A stretch of 64,000 nucleotides of DNA from Ferruginibacter sp. HRS2-29 (GTDB lineage Bacteria; Bacteroidota; Bacteroidia; Chitinophagales; Chitinophagaceae), in contig NZ_RJUB01000142.1 of NCBI RefSeq assembly GCF_024343615.1, positions 34,111 through 98,110 on the forward strand, written 5' to 3'. The number at the start of each line of letters is the position of its first letter. Position 1 is the first letter of the stretch. Below the pieces are notes generated by a model that saw only the letters and a program-made list of their open reading frames with translations, was not told the origin of the DNA and did not search any database. Both the position numbers and the translations under genes were made by a program. Positions 1-7,049 of the stretch are shown here, one piece after another.

Positions 1-2
1 AT

Positions 3-41
3 GCTGAATTACTTGCTATAGAAGTTCCGATGGGTGAATGA
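3..41 (+). CDS. possible C-terminal end of a gene entering from the left edge
   Basis: Frame 3 reads an open 12-residue tail (AELLAIEVPMGE) ending in TGA at 39-41. A hairpin with a T-rich tail follows at 76-102, which would suit the end of a plus-strand gene. The fragment is too short to identify, and the open frame could be chance. Confidence 0.2.
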   Translation, partial: AELLAIEVPMGE

Positions 42-75
42 GGCCATGGGTGAATGGGGCAATGAATGAAAAACT

Positions 76-102
76 AAAGGTTTCTCTTAGCGGGAAACCT
101 TT
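76..102. terminator. bidirectional terminator-like hairpin
   Basis: A 9-bp inverted repeat, AAAGGTTTC at 76-84 and GAAACCTTT at 94-102, has a 9-nt loop. It is followed on the plus strand by a T-rich run and on the minus strand by TTAGTTTTT. It lies directly beyond the stop codon of the minus-strand gene at 103-813 and could also end a gene coming from the left. Confidence 0.6.
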
Positions 103-813
103 TTATTTGTAGATCATCAGTAATACAGGCTTCGGTGAAGCGCTGATGTACTTCGCAAGATGCTGAAGAAAATCAGGCGATACCGTGGGGCAACCCTGGC
201 TCTGGCAGATGCCTATGGGCGCTACCTCACCGTTGGGCACACATTCGTGTGCGTGCAACACTACAAACCTTTCCAAAGCCTTGCTATTCGTTTTGTCGAG
301 CCCGTGAAGTTTATAGGCAAGCCCGAACCGGCCATTATACGCCCCTCCAATCCTGTATTTACCCAACGATGTACAATAACTCCCCGGTTCGTTCGAGAAC
401 TCTATCTCACGGGTGGATGAGCCTTGTCCATGTGCTACCAACCCCGACAACTCAACACTATCTTTTTTCAGATTATAGACAAAAAAACGCTTCCTGCCCG
501 ACTCTATTCCCATATCGATCATAAAACAGATCTCCTCATTGTAGTTTTTTGATCCGGCAAAAGTTTTGATCGTTTCCCCATTTTCATGCAGTCTGGAAAA
601 GATGACCGTTTTTGCATCAGTAGTAACATTTAAGCTGAAAGGAAGATGATCCGATCTGCCGGAGAATTTTGGTTTATACCAGAGAAAATACGCCAATGCA
701 GTAGCACAGACTGTAAGAAGCATAACGCTTAAAAAGGTTTTAGCAAACCACTTCATAAAATTTGTATTGGCGTTAGATGCGGGCAGGAAATCTTTCCATA
801 AAGGTTCCTGCAT
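103..813 (-). CDS. YkuD_2-type murein L,D-transpeptidase family protein
   Basis: A 236-residue protein with one N-terminal membrane segment (about residues 28-47) and an extracytoplasmic domain. The C-terminal part has HAHEC (His187, His189) followed by SQGCPTVS with Cys208. This matches the H...SxGCP catalytic pattern of the YkuD_2 (PF13645) murein L,D-transpeptidase family, which forms or edits 3-3 peptidoglycan crosslinks. Met20, just before the membrane segment, is an equally good start (756). The role as a cell-wall enzyme is inferred from the Cys/His motif; the rest of the sequence is not conserved enough to name a substrate. It is a single gene with its own downstream hairpin. Confidence 0.7.
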   Translation of the reverse strand: MQEPLWKDFLPASNANTNFMKWFAKTFLSVMLLTVCATALAYFLWYKPKFSGRSDHLPFSLNVTTDAKTVIFSRLHENGETIKTFAGSKNYNEEICFMIDMGIESGRKRFFVYNLKKDSVELSGLVAHGQGSSTREIEFSNEPGSYCTSLGKYRIGGAYNGRFGLAYKLHGLDKTNSKALERFVVLHAHECVPNGEVAPIGICQSQGCPTVSPDFLQHLAKYISASPKPVLLMIYK

Positions 814-884
814 ATTTTCTCAAATGAAATGCACGCAGATCTTGGAAGAGATAGGTCAGCGAAATCTGCGGGAAAAATTCACAT

Positions 885-913
885 AAAAAAAAAACTCCCG
901 GTTTTTTCGGGAG
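885..913 (-). terminator. intrinsic terminator of dxs
   Basis: On the minus strand, CTCCCG (913-908) and CGGGAG (900-895) form a G+C-rich stem with an A-rich loop. Ten T residues follow (894-885). It sits 25 bp past the dxs stop codon. Confidence 0.8.
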
Positions 914-937
914 GCTTTGAAGTAATACAACTATTTT

Positions 938-2860
938 TTAATGCACGGCTACTTTTACACCAGCCATAGCCCGCAGTGTTTCTGCCACACCGTTAGCATC
1001 AATACCTATTTCATTATAAAGTTCTTTTGGCGTACCATGTTCTACCAGCCTGTCGGGGATACCCATGATCTTTACATCGGCTTTGTAGCCATGCTCATTC
1101 ATGAATTCCAGCACAGCACTGCCGAAACCGCCTACGATGGTTCCATCTTCAATAGTAATGATCTTACTGTATTTGCTGAAAACCTCGTGCAGTAGTTCTT
1201 CATCGATCGGTTTCACAAACCGCATATCATAATGCGCCGGGTTGATCCCTTCATTCCGCACATCCCTGATGGCGGCAGCAGCAAAATTGCCCGGATGCCC
1301 AAACGACAGGATCGCGATCTCTTCACCATCTTTTATTTTTCTTCCTTTACCAATAGTGATCTCCTCAAAAGGTGTTTTCCATTCCGGCATCGTTCCTTCG
1401 CCTCTCGGATAGCGGATCACGAACGGCAGTTTGGTACTTTCCAATTGCGACGTATACATCAGGTTGCGCAATTCTTTTTCGTTCATTGGTGCGCTGATGA
1501 TCATGTTAGGAATGCAACGCATGTAGGCGATATCATAGCAACCGTGATGCGTTGGCCCATCTTCACCAACCAGCCCTGCCCTGTCGAGACAGAAAACAAC
1601 CGGTAATTTTTGGATGGCCACATCGTGTATCACCATATCATAAGCCCGCTGCATGAAGGAAGAATAGATGTTGCAAAACACTTTCATTCCCTGCGTAGCA
1701 AGTCCTGCACTCAATGTTACCGCATGTTGCTCGCAGATGCCTACGTCAAAAGCACGGTCAGGCATCTTGTCCATCATGAATTTCAATGAAGACCCGCTCG
1801 GCATCGCCGGTGTGATCCCCATAATGTTTTTATTTGCTTCCGCCAGCTCGATGATCGTATGACCGAATACATCCTGGTACTTAGGTGGCTGCGGTATATC
1901 AAATGTCTTTTTCTTTATTTCACCTGTCACCTTATCAAACAACCCCGGGGCATGCCACTTGGTCTGGTCTTTTTCAGCGAGTTCGTATCCTTTACCTTTT
2001 ACGGTTTTGATGTGTAATAATTTCGGACCCGGAATATCTTTCAGGTCGTTCAATGTGTCTACCAGCTTCGCGATGTTGTGACCATCGATCGGGCCAAAAT
2101 AACGCAGGTTCAACGCTTCAAACATATTGGCGCTGCTGGTCACCATCCCTTTCAGGCCTTCGGTCAGCTTTTGGGCCATTCCGCGGGTGAATGATTTACC
2201 TACCGGCAGTTTGCCCAGGAGGTTCCATACATCGTCCTTCATCTTGTTGTAAGTGTGAGAAGTGGTGATGTCGGTCAGGTATTCTTTCAATGCGCCCACA
2301 TTCGGATCGATGCTCATGCAGTTATCGTTCAGGATGATGATCACATTGCTTTTTTCGATACCCGCATGGTTCATCGCTTCAAACGCAAGGCCCGCGGTCA
2401 TCGACCCATCGCCGATCACAGCGATGTGTTGTTTGTCGAGCTCACCTTTGTACTGGCTGGCCATGGCCATACCCAACGCCGCGGAAATGGAAGTGGAAGA
2501 ATGCCCCACGCCAAACGTATCGTATTCGCTTTCGCTTCTTTTAGGGAAACCGCTCAGTCCGTGATATTTTCGGTTGGTTGGAAAAACATCCCTTCTGCCG
2601 GTGAGTATCTTGTGGCCGTAAGCCTGGTGCCCCACATCCCACACCAGCTGGTCGTACGGTGTATTGAACACGTAATGAAGTGCTACGCTCAATTCCACCA
2701 CACCCAGGCTTGCGCCAAAGTGGCCACCATAAATGCTTACCACATCGATAATGTATTGACGTAATTCAGTGCAAACCTCGTGCAACTGGTCTTTAGAAAG
2801 TTTTTTCAGGTCGGCAGGGCTGTTGATCTCAGCCAACAGATGCCCGGGAAGTATTTCCAT
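938..2860 (-). CDS. dxs: 1-deoxy-D-xylulose-5-phosphate synthase
   Basis: A 640-residue thiamine-diphosphate enzyme that condenses pyruvate with glyceraldehyde 3-phosphate, the first step of the MEP isoprenoid pathway. Visible hallmarks are the N-terminal YGGHFGASLG region, the TPP-binding GDGSMTAG followed by ILNDNCMSI, the central pyrimidine-binding region with FDVGICEQHAVT, and a C-terminal transketolase domain. The length is normal for the family. The start ATG at 2858-2860 fits the family N-terminus (ADLKKLSKDQL). The gene stands alone with its own terminator. The later MEP gene ispG lies 29 kb away in this window. Confidence 0.97.
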   Translation of the reverse strand: MEILPGHLLAEINSPADLKKLSKDQLHEVCTELRQYIIDVVSIYGGHFGASLGVVELSVALHYVFNTPYDQLVWDVGHQAYGHKILTGRRDVFPTNRKYHGLSGFPKRSESEYDTFGVGHSSTSISAALGMAMASQYKGELDKQHIAVIGDGSMTAGLAFEAMNHAGIEKSNVIIILNDNCMSIDPNVGALKEYLTDITTSHTYNKMKDDVWNLLGKLPVGKSFTRGMAQKLTEGLKGMVTSSANMFEALNLRYFGPIDGHNIAKLVDTLNDLKDIPGPKLLHIKTVKGKGYELAEKDQTKWHAPGLFDKVTGEIKKKTFDIPQPPKYQDVFGHTIIELAEANKNIMGITPAMPSGSSLKFMMDKMPDRAFDVGICEQHAVTLSAGLATQGMKVFCNIYSSFMQRAYDMVIHDVAIQKLPVVFCLDRAGLVGEDGPTHHGCYDIAYMRCIPNMIISAPMNEKELRNLMYTSQLESTKLPFVIRYPRGEGTMPEWKTPFEEITIGKGRKIKDGEEIAILSFGHPGNFAAAAIRDVRNEGINPAHYDMRFVKPIDEELLHEVFSKYSKIITIEDGTIVGGFGSAVLEFMNEHGYKADVKIMGIPDRLVEHGTPKELYNEIGIDANGVAETLRAMAGVKVAVH

Positions 2861-2929
2861 TAAAATAAAATATCCGTAAAGGTAATCAGGATTTGCAGGA
2901 TTAAAAGCATTTTTACTAAAAAATAACCA

Positions 2930-2973
2930 GTTGACAACTCATGGGAGTTGTCAACTCGGGTGAGTAGACAACT
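2930..2973. repeat. GTTGAC-word palindrome (REP-like) in the dxs/AsmA-like gap
   Basis: A perfect 11-bp inverted repeat, GTTGACAACTC at 2930-2940 and GAGTTGTCAAC at 2945-2955, has a 4-nt loop and is followed by another copy of the word (GAGTAGACAACTC). The words are those of the palindromes flanking the RAYT gene at 6144-6210 and 6949-7031. The rest of the 287-bp divergent gap 2861-3147 shows nothing else I can name. Confidence 0.75.
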
Positions 2974-3147
2974 CAAGTCTTCTGAATGCCCCTTTGAGGG
3001 GAATTTTTGCAACATATTCACTCTCATAACCCACTTGTTTCCAATTTTGTAGCCAGAAATGCCTTTATCAGCAGCGGCACCCTGCTTGGCATCAATTTTT
3101 CATAAATAACACAGGCACACCAACATTTACCCGCCTTAAACTCATTT

Positions 3148-5283
3148 ATGAAAAAAACGATCAGGATCATTGTATTGGCAATAGTTATCATACTGGGTGG
3201 CGCATTCCTTTACTGGCAGTTCATAAAAAAAGGCGTGGTGAAAAATGCCCTCGAAAAAGCGGTTTCAAATGGCACCGATAGCCTCTATTACGTTAAATAT
3301 GAAAGCTCCGTCATTGATGAACTGAATGGCAATGCCACATTTACCAACATTGTTATGCAATCCGACTCCCTCCAGGAAAAATTATTGCTGGATGACACTT
3401 CCGTTTCTGCCACTATCTTCAACGTACGCATCGGGCAACTGAAGATCACCGGCGCCAACATTCCATCGTTCCTGCAAAAAAATACCATTGAGGCCAATCG
3501 TATCGAGATCATTCGCCCCGTCATCACCATCATCAATACCGGTAAACAGGAAAATGTAGAATTATCCGCCAGGGATTCCCTGGCACTTTATGACCGGCTT
3601 ACCGGCAAATTCAAAAGTATACAAGCGGGGCAGATCGATATCGTAGACGCCACCATCGCTTTTGCGAAAGGCAAAAAATCACCTCATACAACCCTGCAGG
3701 ATCTTTCGGTCACATTGAAAAATCTGAAGATCGACAGCACCCGCAATTATGATAACATAATAAGTTATTTTGTAAAAGATGTGATTGCCAAGGTAAAACA
3801 GGTAAACACAACCAGTGAAAAAACCGGCCAGCTATTTACTTTTGAAAATATAGAATACAACGCCCCTGCCCGTTTTCTGCGGATCGGCAAAGTGATGCAG
3901 AAAGATCCAAAGACCAATAAGGTTTTACTACAGCTTACAGGCAATAAGATAAGCGGGATATCTACCAATGATTTTATTCTTAACAAAAAACTGAAAGCCG
4001 ATTCGCTTGTGACCGAGGGGGGCTCAGTAAGTATTTACCGCAGTAAAAAAGCAGGTTCAGCTGGTGAAGAGATGGAGATAGACAATGACTTTTTTGATGA
4101 AGCATTGATCAGTAATATCCGCCTTGGAAATACCACGCTCAGCATTTTCAATAAAGCCACGCCGAACGCGGAGCCGCTCATTTTGAAAAATGTGAAATTC
4201 AATGCCCGTAACCTGGATGATATCTACAACGGCACCAACCTGAAAAGGCTCATCGGGAACAGTAACTGGAATATGGCGGCCGATGGGATCACCTTAAAGA
4301 CAAAAGACAATAAATACAAAGTGGAGATCGGGCCATTCCGGCTCAACAATGATCAGTCGACCATACACGTAAATTACATAGCAGTCCGCCCGTTACTGAC
4401 AGCCGCTGAGTTTGTACGGCAATTGAAAGTGCAGAAAGACCGGTTCGACATCCGGGTAAATAATATCCATTTAACAGGGGCGGATGTCCGCAGTTTGATC
4501 ACGGATCAAAAACTGGTCGCGGAGAATGCTTCGATGCAACTCTTGCTCAGCATTTTTAACGATCGTACTGTGCCTTACGATCTTTCGAGCAAGATCGGCA
4601 ACTATCCGCAGCAGCAACTGGTGAAACTGGATTTCCCGATCTATATCAAAAGAGTGGTGATAAAGAATGGCAATGTATTGTATCGCGAACGTGGACGACT
4701 TTCGAAACAAACCGGCGATGTGACTTTTAAAAATATCAATGCAACGATCGACAATGTAACGAACATCAAGGAAAAGATAGCGGCAAACAGCAATATGACC
4801 CTTACGGCCAACACAAAATTCCTGGGCGTAGCGAATATAAATACCGTGTGGAAATTATCGCTCAGCTCAACTACCGGCGAATTCAGCGCCAGCGGTACTT
4901 CGGGGCCATTTGATGCTACAAAGCTGAGTGCCATCACTGAGCCATTGGGTGCGGCTACCATCAAAAAAGGAAATATAGTTTCCCTGAAATTTGACCTGAA
5001 AGGAGATGACTTAAAAGCTTCCGGAACGGAAACATTGTTGTATAACAACCTGAAAATTTCACTGCTGAAAGCAAATGAAGACAGCACAGACGAACTCAGG
5101 AAAAAAGGCCTTGTAAGCCTGGTGGCAAACATTTTCACCAAAGACCAGAACCCTTCAAATGGCAATACACGCAGTGTGAAAATTGAAAATGAACGGGATA
5201 TTACAAAATCCTTTTTCTTTCTTTTATGGAAGAGTGTATTCGTTGGCGCAAAAAGAACTACGGCCGGAAAAAATGATTTTTAG
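3148..5283 (+). CDS. AsmA-like membrane-anchored protein
   Basis: A 711-residue protein with one N-terminal membrane helix (about residues 4-24), followed by a long extracytoplasmic part with the alternating, repetitive beta-strand pattern of AsmA/DUF748-type proteins (repeated motifs like ITGANIPSF, IHLTGADVRS and ISNIRLGNTTLSIF). Proteins of this kind bridge the periplasm and are linked to lipid transport or outer membrane assembly in other bacteria. No catalytic motif is visible. The C-terminus (SFFFLLWKSVFVGAKR) resembles the short amphipathic end common in this group in Bacteroidota. The function is inferred from fold pattern only. Divergent from dxs and convergent with the M23 gene. Confidence 0.55.
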   Translation: MKKTIRIIVLAIVIILGGAFLYWQFIKKGVVKNALEKAVSNGTDSLYYVKYESSVIDELNGNATFTNIVMQSDSLQEKLLLDDTSVSATIFNVRIGQLKITGANIPSFLQKNTIEANRIEIIRPVITIINTGKQENVELSARDSLALYDRLTGKFKSIQAGQIDIVDATIAFAKGKKSPHTTLQDLSVTLKNLKIDSTRNYDNIISYFVKDVIAKVKQVNTTSEKTGQLFTFENIEYNAPARFLRIGKVMQKDPKTNKVLLQLTGNKISGISTNDFILNKKLKADSLVTEGGSVSIYRSKKAGSAGEEMEIDNDFFDEALISNIRLGNTTLSIFNKATPNAEPLILKNVKFNARNLDDIYNGTNLKRLIGNSNWNMAADGITLKTKDNKYKVEIGPFRLNNDQSTIHVNYIAVRPLLTAAEFVRQLKVQKDRFDIRVNNIHLTGADVRSLITDQKLVAENASMQLLLSIFNDRTVPYDLSSKIGNYPQQQLVKLDFPIYIKRVVIKNGNVLYRERGRLSKQTGDVTFKNINATIDNVTNIKEKIAANSNMTLTANTKFLGVANINTVWKLSLSSTTGEFSASGTSGPFDATKLSAITEPLGAATIKKGNIVSLKFDLKGDDLKASGTETLLYNNLKISLLKANEDSTDELRKKGLVSLVANIFTKDQNPSNGNTRSVKIENERDITKSFFFLLWKSVFVGAKRTTAGKNDF

Positions 5284-5391
5284 GAATGTTATAAGAGATT
5301 ATGTTATAAATTAATTTTATTACATACCGGGTTATAACATTTACAGGATTTTCATTTTAATCCGTTGATTTATTAAGAAATTAAGTAAATA

Positions 5392-6120
5392 TCATATCCC
5401 GGCAAATTTCATAAGGTTTAAAATGCTATCGGGATCGGGACTGTTGGCAAAGAATTTATCCGCTTCGCTGGCTTTGCAAACACCCGGGTAATCTCCTTCG
5501 AAGATCCCCATATCGAGTATGATCTGCATGTGCAGATGTGGCGGCCAGTTGCCGTTTTCTGCAGGCCCGCCAAAATGTGCGAATGTTTCCCCTCTTGTAA
5601 TGAATTGTCCCGAGCGGATGTTGGCGATATCTTTCAATGCAAGATGCCCGTATAAAATATAAAAGTTGAGCATATCCACCTGGTGCTGCAGAATGATGGT
5701 GGCACCGTAATCGCCGAAATTATCATTGAATGCGTAGCTATGTACCATACCGCCGAGCGGTGTAGCGACAGGCGTATCTTCATCACCCCATATGTCGACT
5801 CCAAGATGAAGATTGCGAGGCTCTTCCTTTAATGAAATTTCTTCTGAAAGGTTGTGGTCAAAAAGGCCGCTTCTGCGGTACATATTGCGGGTTTCGCGGT
5901 AACCGCCAATCAGGAATTTTGCACCGGATTTCTCTCTCTGGCTGTTTATAAAATCTGATAAAGCATCGGTAGTTCCATAATTTTTTTCAGAAAAATTCTT
6001 ATTTGCCGGAGAAAGATCGAGTAACGCCAGTTTTTCATTATGAGGATTGAAGGGAACAACCGGATGAAACTGGTGAGCGGTCTTTTGAATGATGGCGGCG
6101 AAGTCTTTTAGTGGGATCAT
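5392..6120 (-). CDS. M23-family (LytM) metallopeptidase domain protein
   Basis: A 242-residue protein whose C-terminal half is a LytM/M23 domain. Zinc ligands are visible as HLGVD (His105, Asp109) and HLHM (His195, His197), with the catalytic-type His159 in YGHL. M23 enzymes cut peptide bridges in peptidoglycan. No signal peptide or membrane segment is visible, which is odd for a wall hydrolase. Either secretion is unconventional or the substrate is not the wall. It lies directly downstream (same strand) of the RAYT gene, separated by the palindrome at 6144-6210. Confidence 0.75.
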   Translation of the reverse strand: MIPLKDFAAIIQKTAHQFHPVVPFNPHNEKLALLDLSPANKNFSEKNYGTTDALSDFINSQREKSGAKFLIGGYRETRNMYRRSGLFDHNLSEEISLKEEPRNLHLGVDIWGDEDTPVATPLGGMVHSYAFNDNFGDYGATIILQHQVDMLNFYILYGHLALKDIANIRSGQFITRGETFAHFGGPAENGNWPPHLHMQIILDMGIFEGDYPGVCKASEADKFFANSPDPDSILNLMKFAGI

Positions 6121-6143
6121 GGGGTAAAATTAAGGGAATTGCT

Positions 6144-6210
6144 GTGAGTAGTCAACTCATAGCAGTTGACTACTCACAGGAGTTGACAACTGCTATGAGT
6201 TGACTACTCC
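6144..6210. repeat. REP-like palindromes downstream of the RAYT gene
   Basis: The first hairpin is a perfect 14-bp inverted repeat (6144-6157 with 6164-6177; core GAGTAGTCAACT) with a 6-nt loop. A second overlapping set, AGTTGACAACT then AGTTGACTACTCC, fills 6180-6210. The last repeat base is 3 bp from the RAYT stop codon (6214-6216). The words match the elements at 2930, 6949 and, in part, 52234. Such flanking palindromes are what REP-associated tyrosine transposases recognise in other bacteria. Confidence 0.85.
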
Positions 6211-6213
6211 ATA

Positions 6214-6873
6214 TTATTCGCCAGAAAGTTCATGCTTTTCATATACAGTCGACATCGACAGATGAACGTCTATGAATTTTTCTCTCCCATCAAAAAGAAC
6301 CAAAACTTTTTCTTTGCTCACAAATGTTTTTGCATCTCCGATTATCAACTGGTACGATGACCATTTATAATTTATAAAATCTTTAAAAAAGCCATGTTTT
6401 AAAGTATTTGAATGAACATAAACAAAGAGACGTATTAAATGTTCTTCATCAGCCACATCTATTCTTGTAAATGGCCGGTTAAACAAATGACCTTTTCGAT
6501 TATGAACTGTATTGAATGTCCGGGTATATGAAATAAAAAACCTGCTGAATTGCTGTTTAATCACTTCGTGAAAAGTACATTCTCCCCCCAGGTACTTTTT
6601 TTGAGTAATTGTAAGGTCTTTTGTATGAAATGTCGTTAACAGATCAAATATATCTTTCTCTGTTTTCATTTTCAAAACCCAGTGAACATGATTATCCAAA
6701 AGATTGTAAGAAAACGTATCTACAAATTCACCTAAGAAACGCTGATACTTTTTCAGAAAGTCATACCTGTCATTTTCATCAAAAAAAATCAACTGATTCC
6801 CAATACTCTTGCAGATGACGTGGTAAAATTTTTGCTCTTCGAAATGAGCTGTAAATTTTGGAGGTGTTGGCAT
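6214..6873 (-). CDS. REP-associated tyrosine transposase (RAYT, IS200/IS605 TnpA-like)
   Basis: A 219-residue single-strand DNA transposase of the Y1/HUH class. The metal-binding HUH motif is NHVHWV (His62, His64). The stretch SYTRTFN carries Tyr116, the position expected for the catalytic tyrosine, followed by RKGHLFNRPF. The WSSY motif near residue 174 is also typical of the family. The coding sequence is visibly richer in A+T than neighbouring genes, hinting at separate ancestry. Palindromic elements abut both ends (6144-6210 and 6949-7031), the classic arrangement of a domesticated RAYT with its REP sequences. No tnpB or IS terminal inverted repeats are present, so this is not an ordinary insertion sequence. 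Confidence 0.88.
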   Translation of the reverse strand: MPTPPKFTAHFEEQKFYHVICKSIGNQLIFFDENDRYDFLKKYQRFLGEFVDTFSYNLLDNHVHWVLKMKTEKDIFDLLTTFHTKDLTITQKKYLGGECTFHEVIKQQFSRFFISYTRTFNTVHNRKGHLFNRPFTRIDVADEEHLIRLFVYVHSNTLKHGFFKDFINYKWSSYQLIIGDAKTFVSKEKVLVLFDGREKFIDVHLSMSTVYEKHELSGE

Positions 6874-6948
6874 ACACTAAAGTAGGCAGTACGACCTTTC
6901 TGAAAAAAGGAAAAACAACCGATTTTTACGTTTTTTTTCTCAAAAAAG

Positions 6949-7031
6949 CGAGTGGACTACTCCTTCGAGTTGACAACTGCAATGAGTTGACAACTGCAAT
7001 GAGTTGTCAACTCGAAGGAGTAGTCCACTCG
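6949..7031. repeat. long REP-like palindrome upstream of the RAYT gene
   Basis: A perfect 30-bp inverted repeat (6949-6978 with 7002-7031) encloses a 23-nt spacer that itself carries another GAGTTGACAACT word. The arms are concatenated words: GAGTGGACTAC, TCCTTC, GAGTTGACAACT. The element lies between the leuS stop codon (7050) and the RAYT start (6873), so the transposase gene is bracketed by related hairpins on both sides. Confidence 0.9.
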
Positions 7032-7049
7032 AGAAAACAGGTGTCGACC

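Noticed and set aside
1232..2764. Several plus-strand open frames opposite dxs
   Set aside because: They are antisense to an intact, highly conserved gene and show no family features.
6144..7031. IS200/IS605 insertion sequence
   Set aside because: There is no tnpB and the flanking hairpins recur away from the gene, which fits a RAYT/REP arrangement better than a self-contained IS.
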